This document shows positions 1 through 6,712 of a DNA stretch of 38,779 nt, in pieces; within the stretch, counting starts at the first letter, position 1; each line of letters opens with the position of its first letter. Source of the DNA: a virus; the IMG/VR virus record IMGVR_UViG_3300036827_000153, positions 1-38,779 of that record; one strand, given 5' to 3'. The notes beneath the pieces are model-generated. The model did not search any database, was not told where the DNA came from, and saw only the letters and a program-made list of their open reading frames with translations. The position numbers and the translations under genes are program-made.

Positions 1-86
1 AAAAGGACTCTGTAGAACGCCAGGAGACCATGACCAAAATAATCATTGAATTAATACAAAAATACAAAAATAAAAAAGAAAAGATG

Positions 87-114
87 TTGACTCCGTATAA
101 TACTTAAGTATAAT
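87..114 (+). promoter_or_regulatory. Promoter of the early operon
   Basis: A -35-like TTGACT at 87-92 and a perfect -10 TATAAT at 109-114 are separated by 16 bp. Another TATAAT lies at 96-101. The promoter sits in the 3' end of the first RHH gene and fires toward the second RHH gene at 151. The -10 hexamer lies between and overlaps both palindromes described separately, so protein bound there should block RNA polymerase. The second copy of the promoter is at 38739-38766 in the terminal overlap. Confidence 0.7.
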
Positions 115-124
115 ACTTAAGTAT
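100..124. promoter_or_regulatory. Tandem palindromic operators
   Basis: ATACTTAAGTAT, a perfect 12-bp palindrome, occurs at 100-111 and again at 113-124 with a 13-bp period. A degenerate third copy (ATAATTAAGTAA, 10 of 12 matches) is at 129-140. The sites straddle the -10 element of the promoter and precede an RHH gene. Autoregulation by one or both RHH proteins is inferred from this arrangement, which is typical of Arc/CopG-type repressors. Confidence 0.7.
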
Positions 125-150
125 AGTGATAATTAAGTAAGGACAACAAT

Positions 151-321
151 ATGGTAAAAGACACAAAAAGTATAAATGTTGAGATAAAGATAGAACATTG
201 GAAAAGATTAAAGATAATGTCTATAGAAAAGAACATTACCTTACAAGAAGTAGTCAATGAGATACTAGAACGCTTTGTATATAAGAAAGCAAAGAGTATT
301 ACCCATAACGAGGAACAATAG
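151..321 (+). CDS. Ribbon-helix-helix (Arc/CopG-like) regulator, second of two
   Basis: This 56-residue protein has a short N-terminal beta strand (SINVEIKIEHW, about residues 7-17) followed by two helices (KRLKIMSIEKN and LQEVVNEILERFV), the layout of an Arc/MetJ/CopG ribbon-helix-helix dimer that binds DNA with its strand pair. The start follows AAGTAAGGA by a normal distance. The gene lies 27 bp after two perfect palindromes, and an RHH gene of similar size lies directly upstream across the contig junction. The stop is followed at once by the next start (322). It is probably a repressor of the early operon, including itself; antitoxin is an alternative, but no toxin is recognised nearby. 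Confidence 0.75.
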   Translation: MVKDTKSINVEIKIEHWKRLKIMSIEKNITLQEVVNEILERFVYKKAKSITHNEEQ

Positions 322-579
322 ATGCGGTCTCTTATATCATTTGACACACTGGAATATATGGACGAGTTAAAAAGGTCAGGGATGAGACAAGAAGAAGCAG
401 AAGCAATTACAAAGGCCACCTCAAAGGCATTTGCCCAGATGATGGAAACAAAGGAACTTATTACAATGACAGACCTAATGAAAACAAAGAACGAACTGGA
501 AGCTTTTATTGTAAAGACGATCACCACGTCGGTTGTGGTGTTAGGCGGACTACAGACACTGTTTCACTTTTTAAAATAA
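322..579 (+). CDS. DUF1640-like small coiled-coil membrane protein
   Basis: The 85-residue product has the DUF1640 pattern: an N-terminal FDTLEYMDELKRSGM segment, a helix of the type EEAEAITKATSKAF, an acidic/basic helix, and a C-terminal hydrophobic segment (about residues 66-82) that would span the membrane. DUF1640 proteins are small tail-anchored coiled-coil proteins related to the CCDC90 family; their role in phages is not known. A second member is at 32727-32969. The ATG directly follows the stop of the RHH gene, with AGGAA upstream, so the two are probably co-expressed. Confidence 0.6.
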   Translation: MRSLISFDTLEYMDELKRSGMRQEEAEAITKATSKAFAQMMETKELITMTDLMKTKNELEAFIVKTITTSVVVLGGLQTLFHFLK

Positions 580-594
580 CTTAAGGCGTACAAA

Positions 595-614
595 GCAGGG
601 ACTGCAATCCCTGC
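595..614. terminator. Stem-loop after the DUF1640-like gene
   Basis: GCAGGGA at 595-601 and TCCCTGC at 608-614 form a perfect 7-bp stem with a 6-nt loop in the gap between 579 and 650. There is no run of T on either side, so it could be a factor-dependent terminator, an attenuator or an RNA processing site separating the regulator genes from the rest of the early operon. Confidence 0.35.
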
Positions 615-649
615 CTGGTACTGGTCATTAACGAAGCGGGAGCTATGCA

Positions 650-1042
650 ATGATTAAGAGCAATATACAACAGTTACATTCGGTTAGGCAAGATGCTAGG
701 GAAGGTATCTTTACAATGGAAGATAATTCATTCACACGACTTCTCCACAATCTAATTCGGGAGCATGGAACTTACCGTAACGGCAGCTATTCAGTTGATA
801 CACATGACTTTTCTTTTACCGACATGCGCCTTGTGCTTAGTTACTTGGTAAGCAATAAAGAACTTGTGTCAGCCTATCAATCAAAACCCAAGACCTCACA
901 ATTATTTGAAAAGCACCTCACAGACATCCAACACTTCATCGATGAAGAATGTCCCACGGTCTATTGCGAGGCGATGGAAGAAATGGGGATGACGCACCGC
1001 GCCCATCCAGATAATGGTGAAATTTATTGGGTCAAAAGATAA
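650..1042 (+). CDS. Hypothetical early protein, 130 aa
   Basis: I do not recognise this protein. It is soluble-looking and mixed charged, with a probable long helix over FTDMRLVLSYLVSNKELV (about residues 55-72) and an acidic C-terminal half. GGGAG at 638-642 supports the start at 650. It is followed after 14 bp by the Sak4-like ATPase, so it may belong to the recombination group, but nothing in the sequence itself shows a function. Confidence 0.6.
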   Translation: MIKSNIQQLHSVRQDAREGIFTMEDNSFTRLLHNLIREHGTYRNGSYSVDTHDFSFTDMRLVLSYLVSNKELVSAYQSKPKTSQLFEKHLTDIQHFIDEECPTVYCEAMEEMGMTHRAHPDNGEIYWVKR

Positions 1043-1056
1043 TAGGAGAAGACAAC

Positions 1057-1935
1057 ATGTTTCAAATAAGAAAAGCGGAACGTAGACAAGCAAAATTAAG
1101 GTTGGCACTAATGGGTGTATCGGGTTCTGGAAAGTCAGTAGGTGCCATTAATCTTGCGGCTGGCATGGGTGGAAAGTTCATTCTCATTGATACAGAGCAT
1201 AGGAGTGCTGATTTATATGCCCATCTGGCAGACTTTGATGTGATTAACTTAGACAAACCATTCACACCAGAAAAATATGTCCAGGCCATTAATTATTGTG
1301 AAGAGCGAGGATATGAAACTATTATCATTGATTCATTGTCCCATGCTTGGTCTGGTGAAGGCGGCGCATTAGACATGCACGACATGGCGACAAATGCATC
1401 TCCTAGTAAAAACTCATATATGGCATGGAATGAAGTGACTCCCTGGCAAAATAAACTAGTCAATACCATCATTCAATCTCCATCCCATATCATTGTCACG
1501 TTACGGGTCAAGACACATTATGATTTGGTTGACATTCAAGGAAAAAAGAAACCAATAAAAATAGGACTGGCCCCCATACAAAGGGCAGAGCTGGAATATG
1601 AATTTACAACTGTATTAAGTATAGACAAAGACAGCCACTTATGCACTTCCTCAAAAGACAGGACAGAAATATTTGAAGGAAAGCATGAAAAAATATCCAA
1701 AGAAACAGGCAGGAAAATTATAGAATGGCTTAACAATGGAAAGTCTTTCAAAGAAGTAGAAAAGGAAGAGGTAGGAAAGTTTACTCAAGACCTGGAATCT
1801 TGTTCGACCATGGAAAGTCTGAGAACTACTTTTAGGATAGCAAGAGACAAATATCCTAGTCATTACGATAGTTTTTTAAAAATATGTAATGAAAGAAGCC
1901 AATTATTAAATCCTATTGGAGAGATGTCATCATGA
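1057..1935 (+). CDS. AAA_24/Sak4-like RecA-fold ATPase (recombinase)
   Basis: This 292-residue P-loop ATPase has Walker A GVSGSGKS at residues 20-27, a beta strand ending in FILIDTEH at 41-48, and Walker B TIIIDS around 88-93. This is the layout of phage AAA_24/Sak4 proteins, RecA/Rad51-like ATPases that assist single-strand annealing with the phage SSB. The C-terminal 70 residues extend beyond the core. The ATG at 1057 is chosen because AGGAGA lies just upstream; an earlier in-frame ATG at 1027 would overlap the previous gene and lacks a good ribosome site. A Gp157-like protein and an SSB-like protein follow, a combination often seen in phage recombination modules. Its stop overlaps the next start (ATGA). 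Confidence 0.8.
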   Translation: MFQIRKAERRQAKLRLALMGVSGSGKSVGAINLAAGMGGKFILIDTEHRSADLYAHLADFDVINLDKPFTPEKYVQAINYCEERGYETIIIDSLSHAWSGEGGALDMHDMATNASPSKNSYMAWNEVTPWQNKLVNTIIQSPSHIIVTLRVKTHYDLVDIQGKKKPIKIGLAPIQRAELEYEFTTVLSIDKDSHLCTSSKDRTEIFEGKHEKISKETGRKIIEWLNNGKSFKEVEKEEVGKFTQDLESCSTMESLRTTFRIARDKYPSHYDSFLKICNERSQLLNPIGEMSS

Positions 1936-2093
1936 GCTTAGAATCCAATGAAGGATATATTTGTGCCTTGAAAAACATGAAAAAAACCATAGAAGAAGAA
2001 ATTGAACGTTGTGAATATGCCTTAGGTGAATGCTATTCAAACTATTATGAAGATGAACCCATAAAGAAATATTCAGACATTAGAGGAACATAA
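1932..2093 (+). CDS. Small hypothetical protein, 53 aa
   Basis: This short acidic frame starts in an ATGA overlap with the ATPase stop and ends 1 bp before the next ATG. It predicts one long helix (LKNMKKTIEEEIERCEYAL) and a tyrosine-rich tail. Tight coupling to recombination genes on both sides argues for a real gene. Function unknown. Confidence 0.6.
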   Translation: MSLESNEGYICALKNMKKTIEEEIERCEYALGECYSNYYEDEPIKKYSDIRGT

Positions 2094-2094
2094 A

Positions 2095-2589
2095 ATGAAC
2101 TTATACAATATTGCAAATGAATACCAAAACATATTTGAACAAACATTTGACACTGAAACAGGCGAGATAAATGAAAATGCACTTGCCTGTCTTGCAGAGG
2201 TCAAATCAACCATACAGGAAAAAGGGATTGCGGTCGCCTCCTACATTAAGAACATTGACGCAGAAAGAAAGGCCATTGAAGAAGCCAAGAAGGCCATGGC
2301 AGAACGAGAAAAGAGATTAGACAATCGAGTTAATTATCTTACCCAATATCTTCAATCCAATATGGAAAGGTGTGGCATCAATGAAATCAAGTCACCTTAC
2401 TTTGTGGTGAAATTAAAAAAATGTCCTTTCTCTACGGAGATATGGGACGAAAACTTAATACCGAATGATTATAAAAAAACCAAGGAGGTCATGAGCATAG
2501 ATAGAATAAAAATAAAGGAAGAGATATTGGCGGGCGTCGTCGTTCCTGGCGCGTCACTTAAACAAAACAACCGATTGGACATTAGATAG
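2095..2589 (+). CDS. Gp157-like (Sipho_Gp157) protein
   Basis: The 164-residue protein matches the Siphovirus Gp157 family in layout: an N-terminal helix (LYNIANEYQNIFEQ), a GEINENAL segment, a long coiled-coil (about residues 50-90, AERKAIEEAKKAMAEREKR), the NMERCGINEIKSPYFVVKLKK turn and strand, and a C-terminal part with an ...VPGASLKQNNRLDIR ending. Members occur in phage recombination operons beside Sak4/Erf-type and SSB genes and have been linked to resistance to host nucleases; the biochemical role is not settled. Start has AGGAAC upstream. Confidence 0.8.
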   Translation: MNLYNIANEYQNIFEQTFDTETGEINENALACLAEVKSTIQEKGIAVASYIKNIDAERKAIEEAKKAMAEREKRLDNRVNYLTQYLQSNMERCGINEIKSPYFVVKLKKCPFSTEIWDENLIPNDYKKTKEVMSIDRIKIKEEILAGVVVPGASLKQNNRLDIR

Positions 2590-2621
2590 GAAAACAAACT
2601 TTTAAACAAGGAAGTCAGACC

Positions 2622-3083
2622 ATGAAATTTTCACCTTTAACGGAAGATGAAATTAAGAAAATGTCACTCGCCCCGGAAGGCATTTATAGTTACCGAGTCA
2701 TAAGTGCCGAAGAAAAGACATCGAAAACAGGCAATGAATATCTTTCATTGATGCTAGAGATATGGGGCGAGGGGACGCGGGTTTATATTTTATTTACCGG
2801 TCTCTTTACTGCCAAACTGATTAAGCATTTTTGTGACATAAATGGGTTACAAGACCAATATAATTCTGGTAATCTAGCGGCCACTGATTGTTTAGGAAAA
2901 GGCAACGGCAAAATTTTAGTCGATATACAAGAAGGCAAGCCCAACGAAAGGGGCGGCCTGTGGCCTGCAAAAAATGGGGTCAAAGACTATATTATTGACC
3001 CGGTCGGCTCACAAACAATGCCATTGGGTGCTGTGCCATTTAGCGCATCCGGTGCACTTGCTAATGAAGACATACCATTTTGA
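2622..3083 (+). CDS. DUF669-like single-stranded DNA-binding protein
   Basis: The 153-residue protein has the DUF669 pattern: APEGIYSYRVISAEEKTSKTG near the N-terminus, beta-rich core through YLSLMLEIWGEG, and a C-terminus ending in DIPF. The DIPF ending matches the acidic tip of bacterial SSB proteins that recruits partner proteins. It probably coats ssDNA and works with the Sak4-like ATPase three genes upstream. CAAGGAAG lies upstream of the ATG. Confidence 0.75.
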   Translation: MKFSPLTEDEIKKMSLAPEGIYSYRVISAEEKTSKTGNEYLSLMLEIWGEGTRVYILFTGLFTAKLIKHFCDINGLQDQYNSGNLAATDCLGKGNGKILVDIQEGKPNERGGLWPAKNGVKDYIIDPVGSQTMPLGAVPFSASGALANEDIPF

Positions 3084-3094
3084 AGGAGAGTAAG

Positions 3095-3250
3095 ATGGAA
3101 AAGGAAATATTAAATGAGGCGCTGGTTTCAGAAGGACTTAAACTTCTAGACGAAGCATTTTGTCATTTTGTTAAAGTGCATGATTGCGAAAGAAGTTCGA
3201 TAATTGCCCATGTTCTGGGTGGACTACTTGTACTCGCAAAATCAATTTAG
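3095..3250 (+). CDS. Small helical protein, 51 aa
   Basis: The frame begins 11 bp after the SSB-like gene with GGAGAG upstream. The C-terminal third (SSIIAHVLGGLLVLAKSI) is hydrophobic with small residues and resembles the central helix of other short early proteins downstream. It may be a short version of that design. Function unknown. Confidence 0.55.
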   Translation: MEKEILNEALVSEGLKLLDEAFCHFVKVHDCERSSIIAHVLGGLLVLAKSI

Positions 3251-3281
3251 ACTATATCATCAACGGGCCGGGAGCATGGAC

Positions 3282-3683
3282 ATGAGTGAATTAAAGGTCA
3301 CATGGGAAAAAATCGACCTCAAAAAACCTGTTGTCAAATATATCGACCTAGGCAATGGGACCTGTTTTACCTTAGTTAGTTTCTATTTTAACACCGGTTT
3401 TTTTCGTAGACATTTTATCGGTATAGAAAGAAAAGGGGCATTTCTTTTCCCTACTTTCGGTTATGTATCCGGTGAATATGTTTCAGAGAAATTAAACCTT
3501 CCTGTTCCTGATGCCAATATCATTGCAGACTGGATGAATGTGCAAAGAGACAAATTCGTTAAGCAGCAAGGAACTTATTCAAAAAGAAATATTGCCGTTG
3601 CTTATGAGGAATGGACCAACGATTCTGATGTCTTATTGCCGATTATCTTGCCAGAAACAGAACTATCCAAGGAGACAAAGTAA
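3282..3683 (+). CDS. Hypothetical early protein, 133 aa
   Basis: The start at 3282 is preferred because CGGGAG lies 7 bp upstream; in-frame starts at 3204 and 3276 overlap the previous gene or crowd that site. The product is aromatic-rich with several predicted beta strands (VVKYIDLGNGTCFTLVSFYF, FFRRHFIGIERKGAFLF) and a charged C-terminus. I do not recognise the family. Confidence 0.55.
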   Translation: MSELKVTWEKIDLKKPVVKYIDLGNGTCFTLVSFYFNTGFFRRHFIGIERKGAFLFPTFGYVSGEYVSEKLNLPVPDANIIADWMNVQRDKFVKQQGTYSKRNIAVAYEEWTNDSDVLLPIILPETELSKETK

Positions 3684-3687
3684 CCTT

Positions 3688-4014
3688 ATGATAAATAAAA
3701 ATGGTTCTGAACCGAGACTTTCACAAGAAGAGCTTCGAATACTTTGTCGAGAAATGACGTCACTGCTTATCGATACTATTAATAACCATATTAAAAAATT
3801 ATCAAAATTACAGGTTAAAAAAGATGGAATGCCTTTAGATGATGGTAATGTTATGATTCTTATTATAACAACTTTAGGTGTTGTCACAGGACATATTGTT
3901 GCCAATTTTGAGAACCTCTTTGATAATTTGAATACAAAAAAACTATTAAAAGAACATGAAAGCATGATCTATCAAGCTCTTAATTATAATCGTAAGAATT
4001 ATAAAGAACATTAA
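3688..4014 (+). CDS. Small alpha-helical protein, paralogue of 4024-4350
   Basis: This 108-residue product has an N-terminal LSQEELRILCREMTSLLIDT helix, a hydrophobic central helix (VMILIITTLGVVTGHIVANF) and a C-terminal amphipathic helix ending in YKEH. The next gene repeats each of these parts, so the two are tandem duplicates. The start follows AAGGAGA. Role unknown; the central segment is borderline for a membrane span. Confidence 0.65.
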   Translation: MINKNGSEPRLSQEELRILCREMTSLLIDTINNHIKKLSKLQVKKDGMPLDDGNVMILIITTLGVVTGHIVANFENLFDNLNTKKLLKEHESMIYQALNYNRKNYKEH

Positions 4015-4023
4015 AGGAATTGT

Positions 4024-4350
4024 ATGACAGACAAAAAAAATAAAGAATATGTTCTTTCGAATGAAGAAATACGGAAAATTTGTGAAGGTATCACTGATGA
4101 ACTTATCAATACCATGCGTAAAAGTATTACAATTGAAATGGGCAAACATTTCCCATTGGATTCTACTTTTTTAAAAGACAGTGTTATTATCAGTCTCATT
4201 ACAACCATCACTGCCGTGTTCTCTGGGAAAATGTTATATTCGAACATTAGATTAAATAGTAGTATTCCTATCGATACTTTAATTGAATTGCATAGCAACA
4301 TCATGAAAGATGTCATCAAAACACATAAAGAAACTAAAAAGGAACATTAA
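4024..4350 (+). CDS. Small alpha-helical protein, paralogue of 3688-4014
   Basis: The 108-residue product has LSNEEIRKICEGITDELINT at residues 11-30 aligning with the same region of the preceding gene, then a hydrophobic helix (VIISLITTITAVFSGKMLY) and a C-terminal helix ending in KKEH. Length and layout are the same but most positions differ, so divergence is old or fast. The stop overlaps the next start (TAATG). Confidence 0.65.
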   Translation: MTDKKNKEYVLSNEEIRKICEGITDELINTMRKSITIEMGKHFPLDSTFLKDSVIISLITTITAVFSGKMLYSNIRLNSSIPIDTLIELHSNIMKDVIKTHKETKKEH

Positions 4351-4544
4351 TGATTTATCTCAGAAGAAAATTGAGCTATGAATTTATCTACAAGGCCGTA
4401 TTGGAATTGTTTCAGTATGACAAAGACAAGACAAACCTATGGTGGATGGCAAAGAACCCACAACTAAAAGGACTGTCCCCTTTTGAAGTAGTCAAAAAGG
4501 GAAAGGGACGAAGGATCATGCAACTCATAAACAGGTGTGGATAA
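4350..4544 (+). CDS. MbcA/ParS/Xre-type antitoxin C-terminal domain protein (DUF2384-like)
   Basis: The 64-residue product carries a pattern typical of the toxin-binding domain of Xre/MbcA/ParS antitoxins: LELFQYDKDKTNLWWMAKNP (helix, then W..xxNP), followed by LKGLSPFEVVKKGKGRRIMQLI. In antitoxins this domain holds a RES-type toxin and follows an N-terminal DNA-binding part; here that part is absent and no RES-like gene is adjacent. It may neutralise or mimic a host antitoxin, or may simply use the fold for another purpose. Coupled by TAATG to genes on both sides. Confidence 0.5.
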   Translation: MIYLRRKLSYEFIYKAVLELFQYDKDKTNLWWMAKNPQLKGLSPFEVVKKGKGRRIMQLINRCG

Positions 4545-4798
4545 TGTTAAATATAATCAAACAATGGTTTTGTCACCATCCTTCCATTTTAATAAAAACA
4601 GAAACCTGTTTTAACTCAGTTTTAATTTCTATGACGTCCATAATATGTGAGGACTGTAAAAAATCATTTCCCGTTCATCCACATTCAAATTGCTGTCATG
4701 TGCAGCATTTGCACGCTGAGGCCATCAAGGAACATATCTTTAGAGACGTCCATATGTCCATGAAGCAATATTTCGCTCCAGAAAGAGAATTAAAATAA
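4544..4798 (+). CDS. Cys/His-rich small protein, 84 aa
   Basis: The start at 4544 overlaps the preceding stop as TAATG. The product is rich in cysteine and histidine (CHHPS, ICEDCKKSF, HPHSNCCHVQHLHAE), with a CxxC pair and several His that could bind zinc. It ends in a TAATGA overlap with the next gene. Function unknown; the metal-binding idea is inference. Confidence 0.5.
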   Translation: MLNIIKQWFCHHPSILIKTETCFNSVLISMTSIICEDCKKSFPVHPHSNCCHVQHLHAEAIKEHIFRDVHMSMKQYFAPERELK

Positions 4799-5253
4799 TG
4801 AAAATAGGAGATCAAATTTGTTCACTCTCATTTGCGAAAAAATTACATGGACTAGGTATCATGCAAGAAAGTCTTTTCTTTTATGAATGGTATTCTGACG
4901 ATGCATTCAGGATTGCAAATGATGAAGAAAGGGCGCAACAACATGGTCGTGAACAATTTGCGGCCTTTACTGTATCGGAATTATTGGACCTCCTGCCTTC
5001 AATGATTTCAAAACCAGCAAGAGAAGGATTCGCTGTTCTTAATTATTATTTTAAATTAGAAAAAACTGAACTCCGGTCACGTTCATTTTATTGGTCAATT
5101 TATGAAAGGCCAACAGGCGGGATACTTCCTGACAGAGAACTATATTCTCCAGCATTTTGCAATATAAAGTGCGCAGATGCTTTGGCTGAATTTTTGATTT
5201 ATTTGATCGAAAAAGAATGTCCTGAAATTAGGAAATTAAAAAAGGAAATTTAG
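4798..5253 (+). CDS. Conserved phage hypothetical protein, 151 aa
   Basis: The N-terminus (QICSLSFAKKLHGLGIMQESLFFYEW) fits a family common in phages and integrated elements, in which an LxxAKKLxxLGxxQESLFYW start is followed by an AFTVSELLDLLP segment and a C-terminal helix near DALAEFLIYLIE. All three are present here. The family has no established function. The gene is part of the overlapping early chain. Confidence 0.65.
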   Translation: MKIGDQICSLSFAKKLHGLGIMQESLFFYEWYSDDAFRIANDEERAQQHGREQFAAFTVSELLDLLPSMISKPAREGFAVLNYYFKLEKTELRSRSFYWSIYERPTGGILPDRELYSPAFCNIKCADALAEFLIYLIEKECPEIRKLKKEI

Positions 5254-5255
5254 GA

Positions 5256-5618
5256 ATGACAATAAAAGAACAATGCAGGCATCGTGATGCTAATACAAGA
5301 CAAGAAAAATTGACAGAGGAATTGACCTTGAGGTTGCATGGGACCATTCATGAGTTTATGGAAAAAGAATCGAGTCAAAGAAATGACGAACCCATGGAAG
5401 GAGAAATTTGTCTGGCAATTATCGCGGCCGCAACCAATGTTGCGGCCAACACAGTGGCTTTTTTTACTATTCCATTCTCTGATGAGGGGAAAAAATACAT
5501 CATAGATGAAGCCAAGGAAATCTTCATGGTCCGGTTAGAAGATGAATTGACTGAAATAAAGAATGACCTCGATACTTACGATTTATTCTTAAACAGGAAC
5601 GCAAAATGCGAGACATAA
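5256..5618 (+). CDS. Small helical early protein, 120 aa
   Basis: The product has a charged N-terminal region, a central helix of small hydrophobic residues (EICLAIIAAATNVAANTVAFF, about residues 50-70) and an acidic C-terminal helix (EAKEIFMVRLEDELTEIKNDL). This is the same three-part layout as the products at 3688, 4024, 6419 and 6709. It overlaps the next gene by 13 bp. Function unknown. Confidence 0.6.
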   Translation: MTIKEQCRHRDANTRQEKLTEELTLRLHGTIHEFMEKESSQRNDEPMEGEICLAIIAAATNVAANTVAFFTIPFSDEGKKYIIDEAKEIFMVRLEDELTEIKNDLDTYDLFLNRNAKCET

Positions 5619-5911
5619 AAGAATTTGAAGGAGAAGCCAATGAATATGACGCACTCGCTATTATGTGTCCTCCATTGGCTGATTTCAAAGAACAGCCTAA
5701 AGACCAGTCGCATTGCGACCTGGTTAATTGCCCGGTATGTGGTGAAAAAATGTGGCTTTCAGACGAGAAGAAGAAAGCAATCTTCATTTGTTTAATAAAA
5801 AACAAAAGGTTGATCTGTGGTTGTTACCGTTGTATAGAAAAAATGACTCAAAAAGAATTTATGGAATTTGATCATATCGAATTGATTAATATACGACATA
5901 AGGGAAAATAA
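5606..5911 (+). CDS. Zinc-ribbon phage protein of the CPxCGxxMWLS type, 101 aa
   Basis: It has CPVCGEKMWLSDEKKKAIF in the middle and CGCYRC about 30 residues later, giving two cysteine pairs for one zinc. Short proteins with the CPxCGxxMWLSxxKK signature and a second CYxC pair recur in phages without assigned function. CAGGAACG precedes the ATG, which lies inside the end of the previous gene. Confidence 0.6.
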   Translation: MRDIKEFEGEANEYDALAIMCPPLADFKEQPKDQSHCDLVNCPVCGEKMWLSDEKKKAIFICLIKNKRLICGCYRCIEKMTQKEFMEFDHIELINIRHKGK

Positions 5912-5924
5912 AAGGAAAAGGGCC

Positions 5925-6422
5925 ATGAGCTGTATTACTGAAATATTGCGTGTAAAGGGCGACAAAGAGTATTTAGTGGTAGGCGGAATCGCCATCGAGA
6001 AGGGCGGCACGTATAAAGGGTTTGAGTATTTGATTACATTCACGAGCCGAGGCCACCGTTGTGGCTATGTCGCCGTGCCAGAAACCCATCCTGCCTGGCA
6101 CAAATCAGAGGACTATGATGTTTATGGTGGAATTACCTTCTTTGAACAAAGCCATTTTGCAGGAAAAATAACAGGCCATGTCTGCACAGACAAATGGTTG
6201 GGCTTTGATGCCATGCATATCGATGATGGAAAGGACTATGGGCTCATTAAAAAGATATTCGGAAATTGCGAAAAAACGATGAACGAACTTGGTGGCCTGA
6301 AATATATAGATGAAAGGTTTGCCATGCACATGGGAAAAAAAATACAAAAACCGAAAACGAAAGAATTTATGATAAGAAACTGTAAAAGCTTAATACGACA
6401 ATTGGTCAAGGAGCAACAATGA
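5925..6422 (+). CDS. Conserved phage hypothetical protein (GHRCGYV family), 165 aa
   Basis: The protein contains YKGFEYLITFTSRGHRCGYV, then VPETHP, VYGGITFF and DKWLGFDAMH, a series of motifs seen in the same order in a widespread phage protein family. The ordered His, Cys and Asp residues suggest a metal site or enzyme, but no activity is established. A C-terminal basic helix extends past the usual motifs. It overlaps the following gene by ATGA. Confidence 0.65.
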   Translation: MSCITEILRVKGDKEYLVVGGIAIEKGGTYKGFEYLITFTSRGHRCGYVAVPETHPAWHKSEDYDVYGGITFFEQSHFAGKITGHVCTDKWLGFDAMHIDDGKDYGLIKKIFGNCEKTMNELGGLKYIDERFAMHMGKKIQKPKTKEFMIRNCKSLIRQLVKEQQ

Positions 6423-6712
6423 AAAGAAACCTAGAAGCACTGGTCCCTCTTCTTTCTAAAAAATTAACCGATGAAGGAATATCTTTCCTTTCCAATTTAA
6501 ATGATGGAGACGGAATAGAAACTGCATCAGATGTAATGGACCTTATGTTGAGTTCTTATATCAATGCCCTCTTTACGCTAATAAGATTGATAGCATTTGA
6601 TAATGTAAAAGGACTTGAAAAAGTTGAGATATTTATCAATGAAATACAAAATTGCATCATAAATTCAAAAGTAATCAATTCTGTTACTTATACTAAAGAA
6701 GGAACAATATGA
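6419..6712 (+). CDS. Small helical early protein, paralogue of 6709-7026
   Basis: The 97-residue protein has a central helix DLMLSSYINALFTLIRLIAF followed by a helix LEKVEIFINEIQNCIINSKVINS. The next gene repeats this as MSAYMTSLFKVLLAI and VILFIKEMEEFFSRSEFINS, so the two are tandem duplicates. ATGA overlaps join it to both neighbours. Function unknown. Confidence 0.6.
   Translation: MKRNLEALVPLLSKKLTDEGISFLSNLNDGDGIETASDVMDLMLSSYINALFTLIRLIAFDNVKGLEKVEIFINEIQNCIINSKVINSVTYTKEGTI

Larger units (their letters stand above)
1..127. repeat. Terminal overlap, copy 1 (identical to 38653-38779)
   Basis: The first 127 bases are identical to the last 127. A length of exactly 127 matches a common maximum assembly k-mer, so this is most simply the overlap left when a circular or circularly permuted molecule is assembled, not a biological terminal repeat. 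It contains the 3' part of the first RHH gene (in frame from base 3, stop at 105-107) and the promoter/operator of the second RHH gene. Confidence 0.95.

Noticed and set aside
1-127. Biological direct terminal repeat of T7 type
   Set aside because: Length equals a common assembly k-mer and the gene plan is P22-like, which points to circular permutation.
117-527. 136-codon hydrophobic frame on the - strand
   Set aside because: Antisense to the second RHH and DUF1640-like genes, which have good ribosome sites; hydrophobicity is a product of A/T-rich antisense codons.
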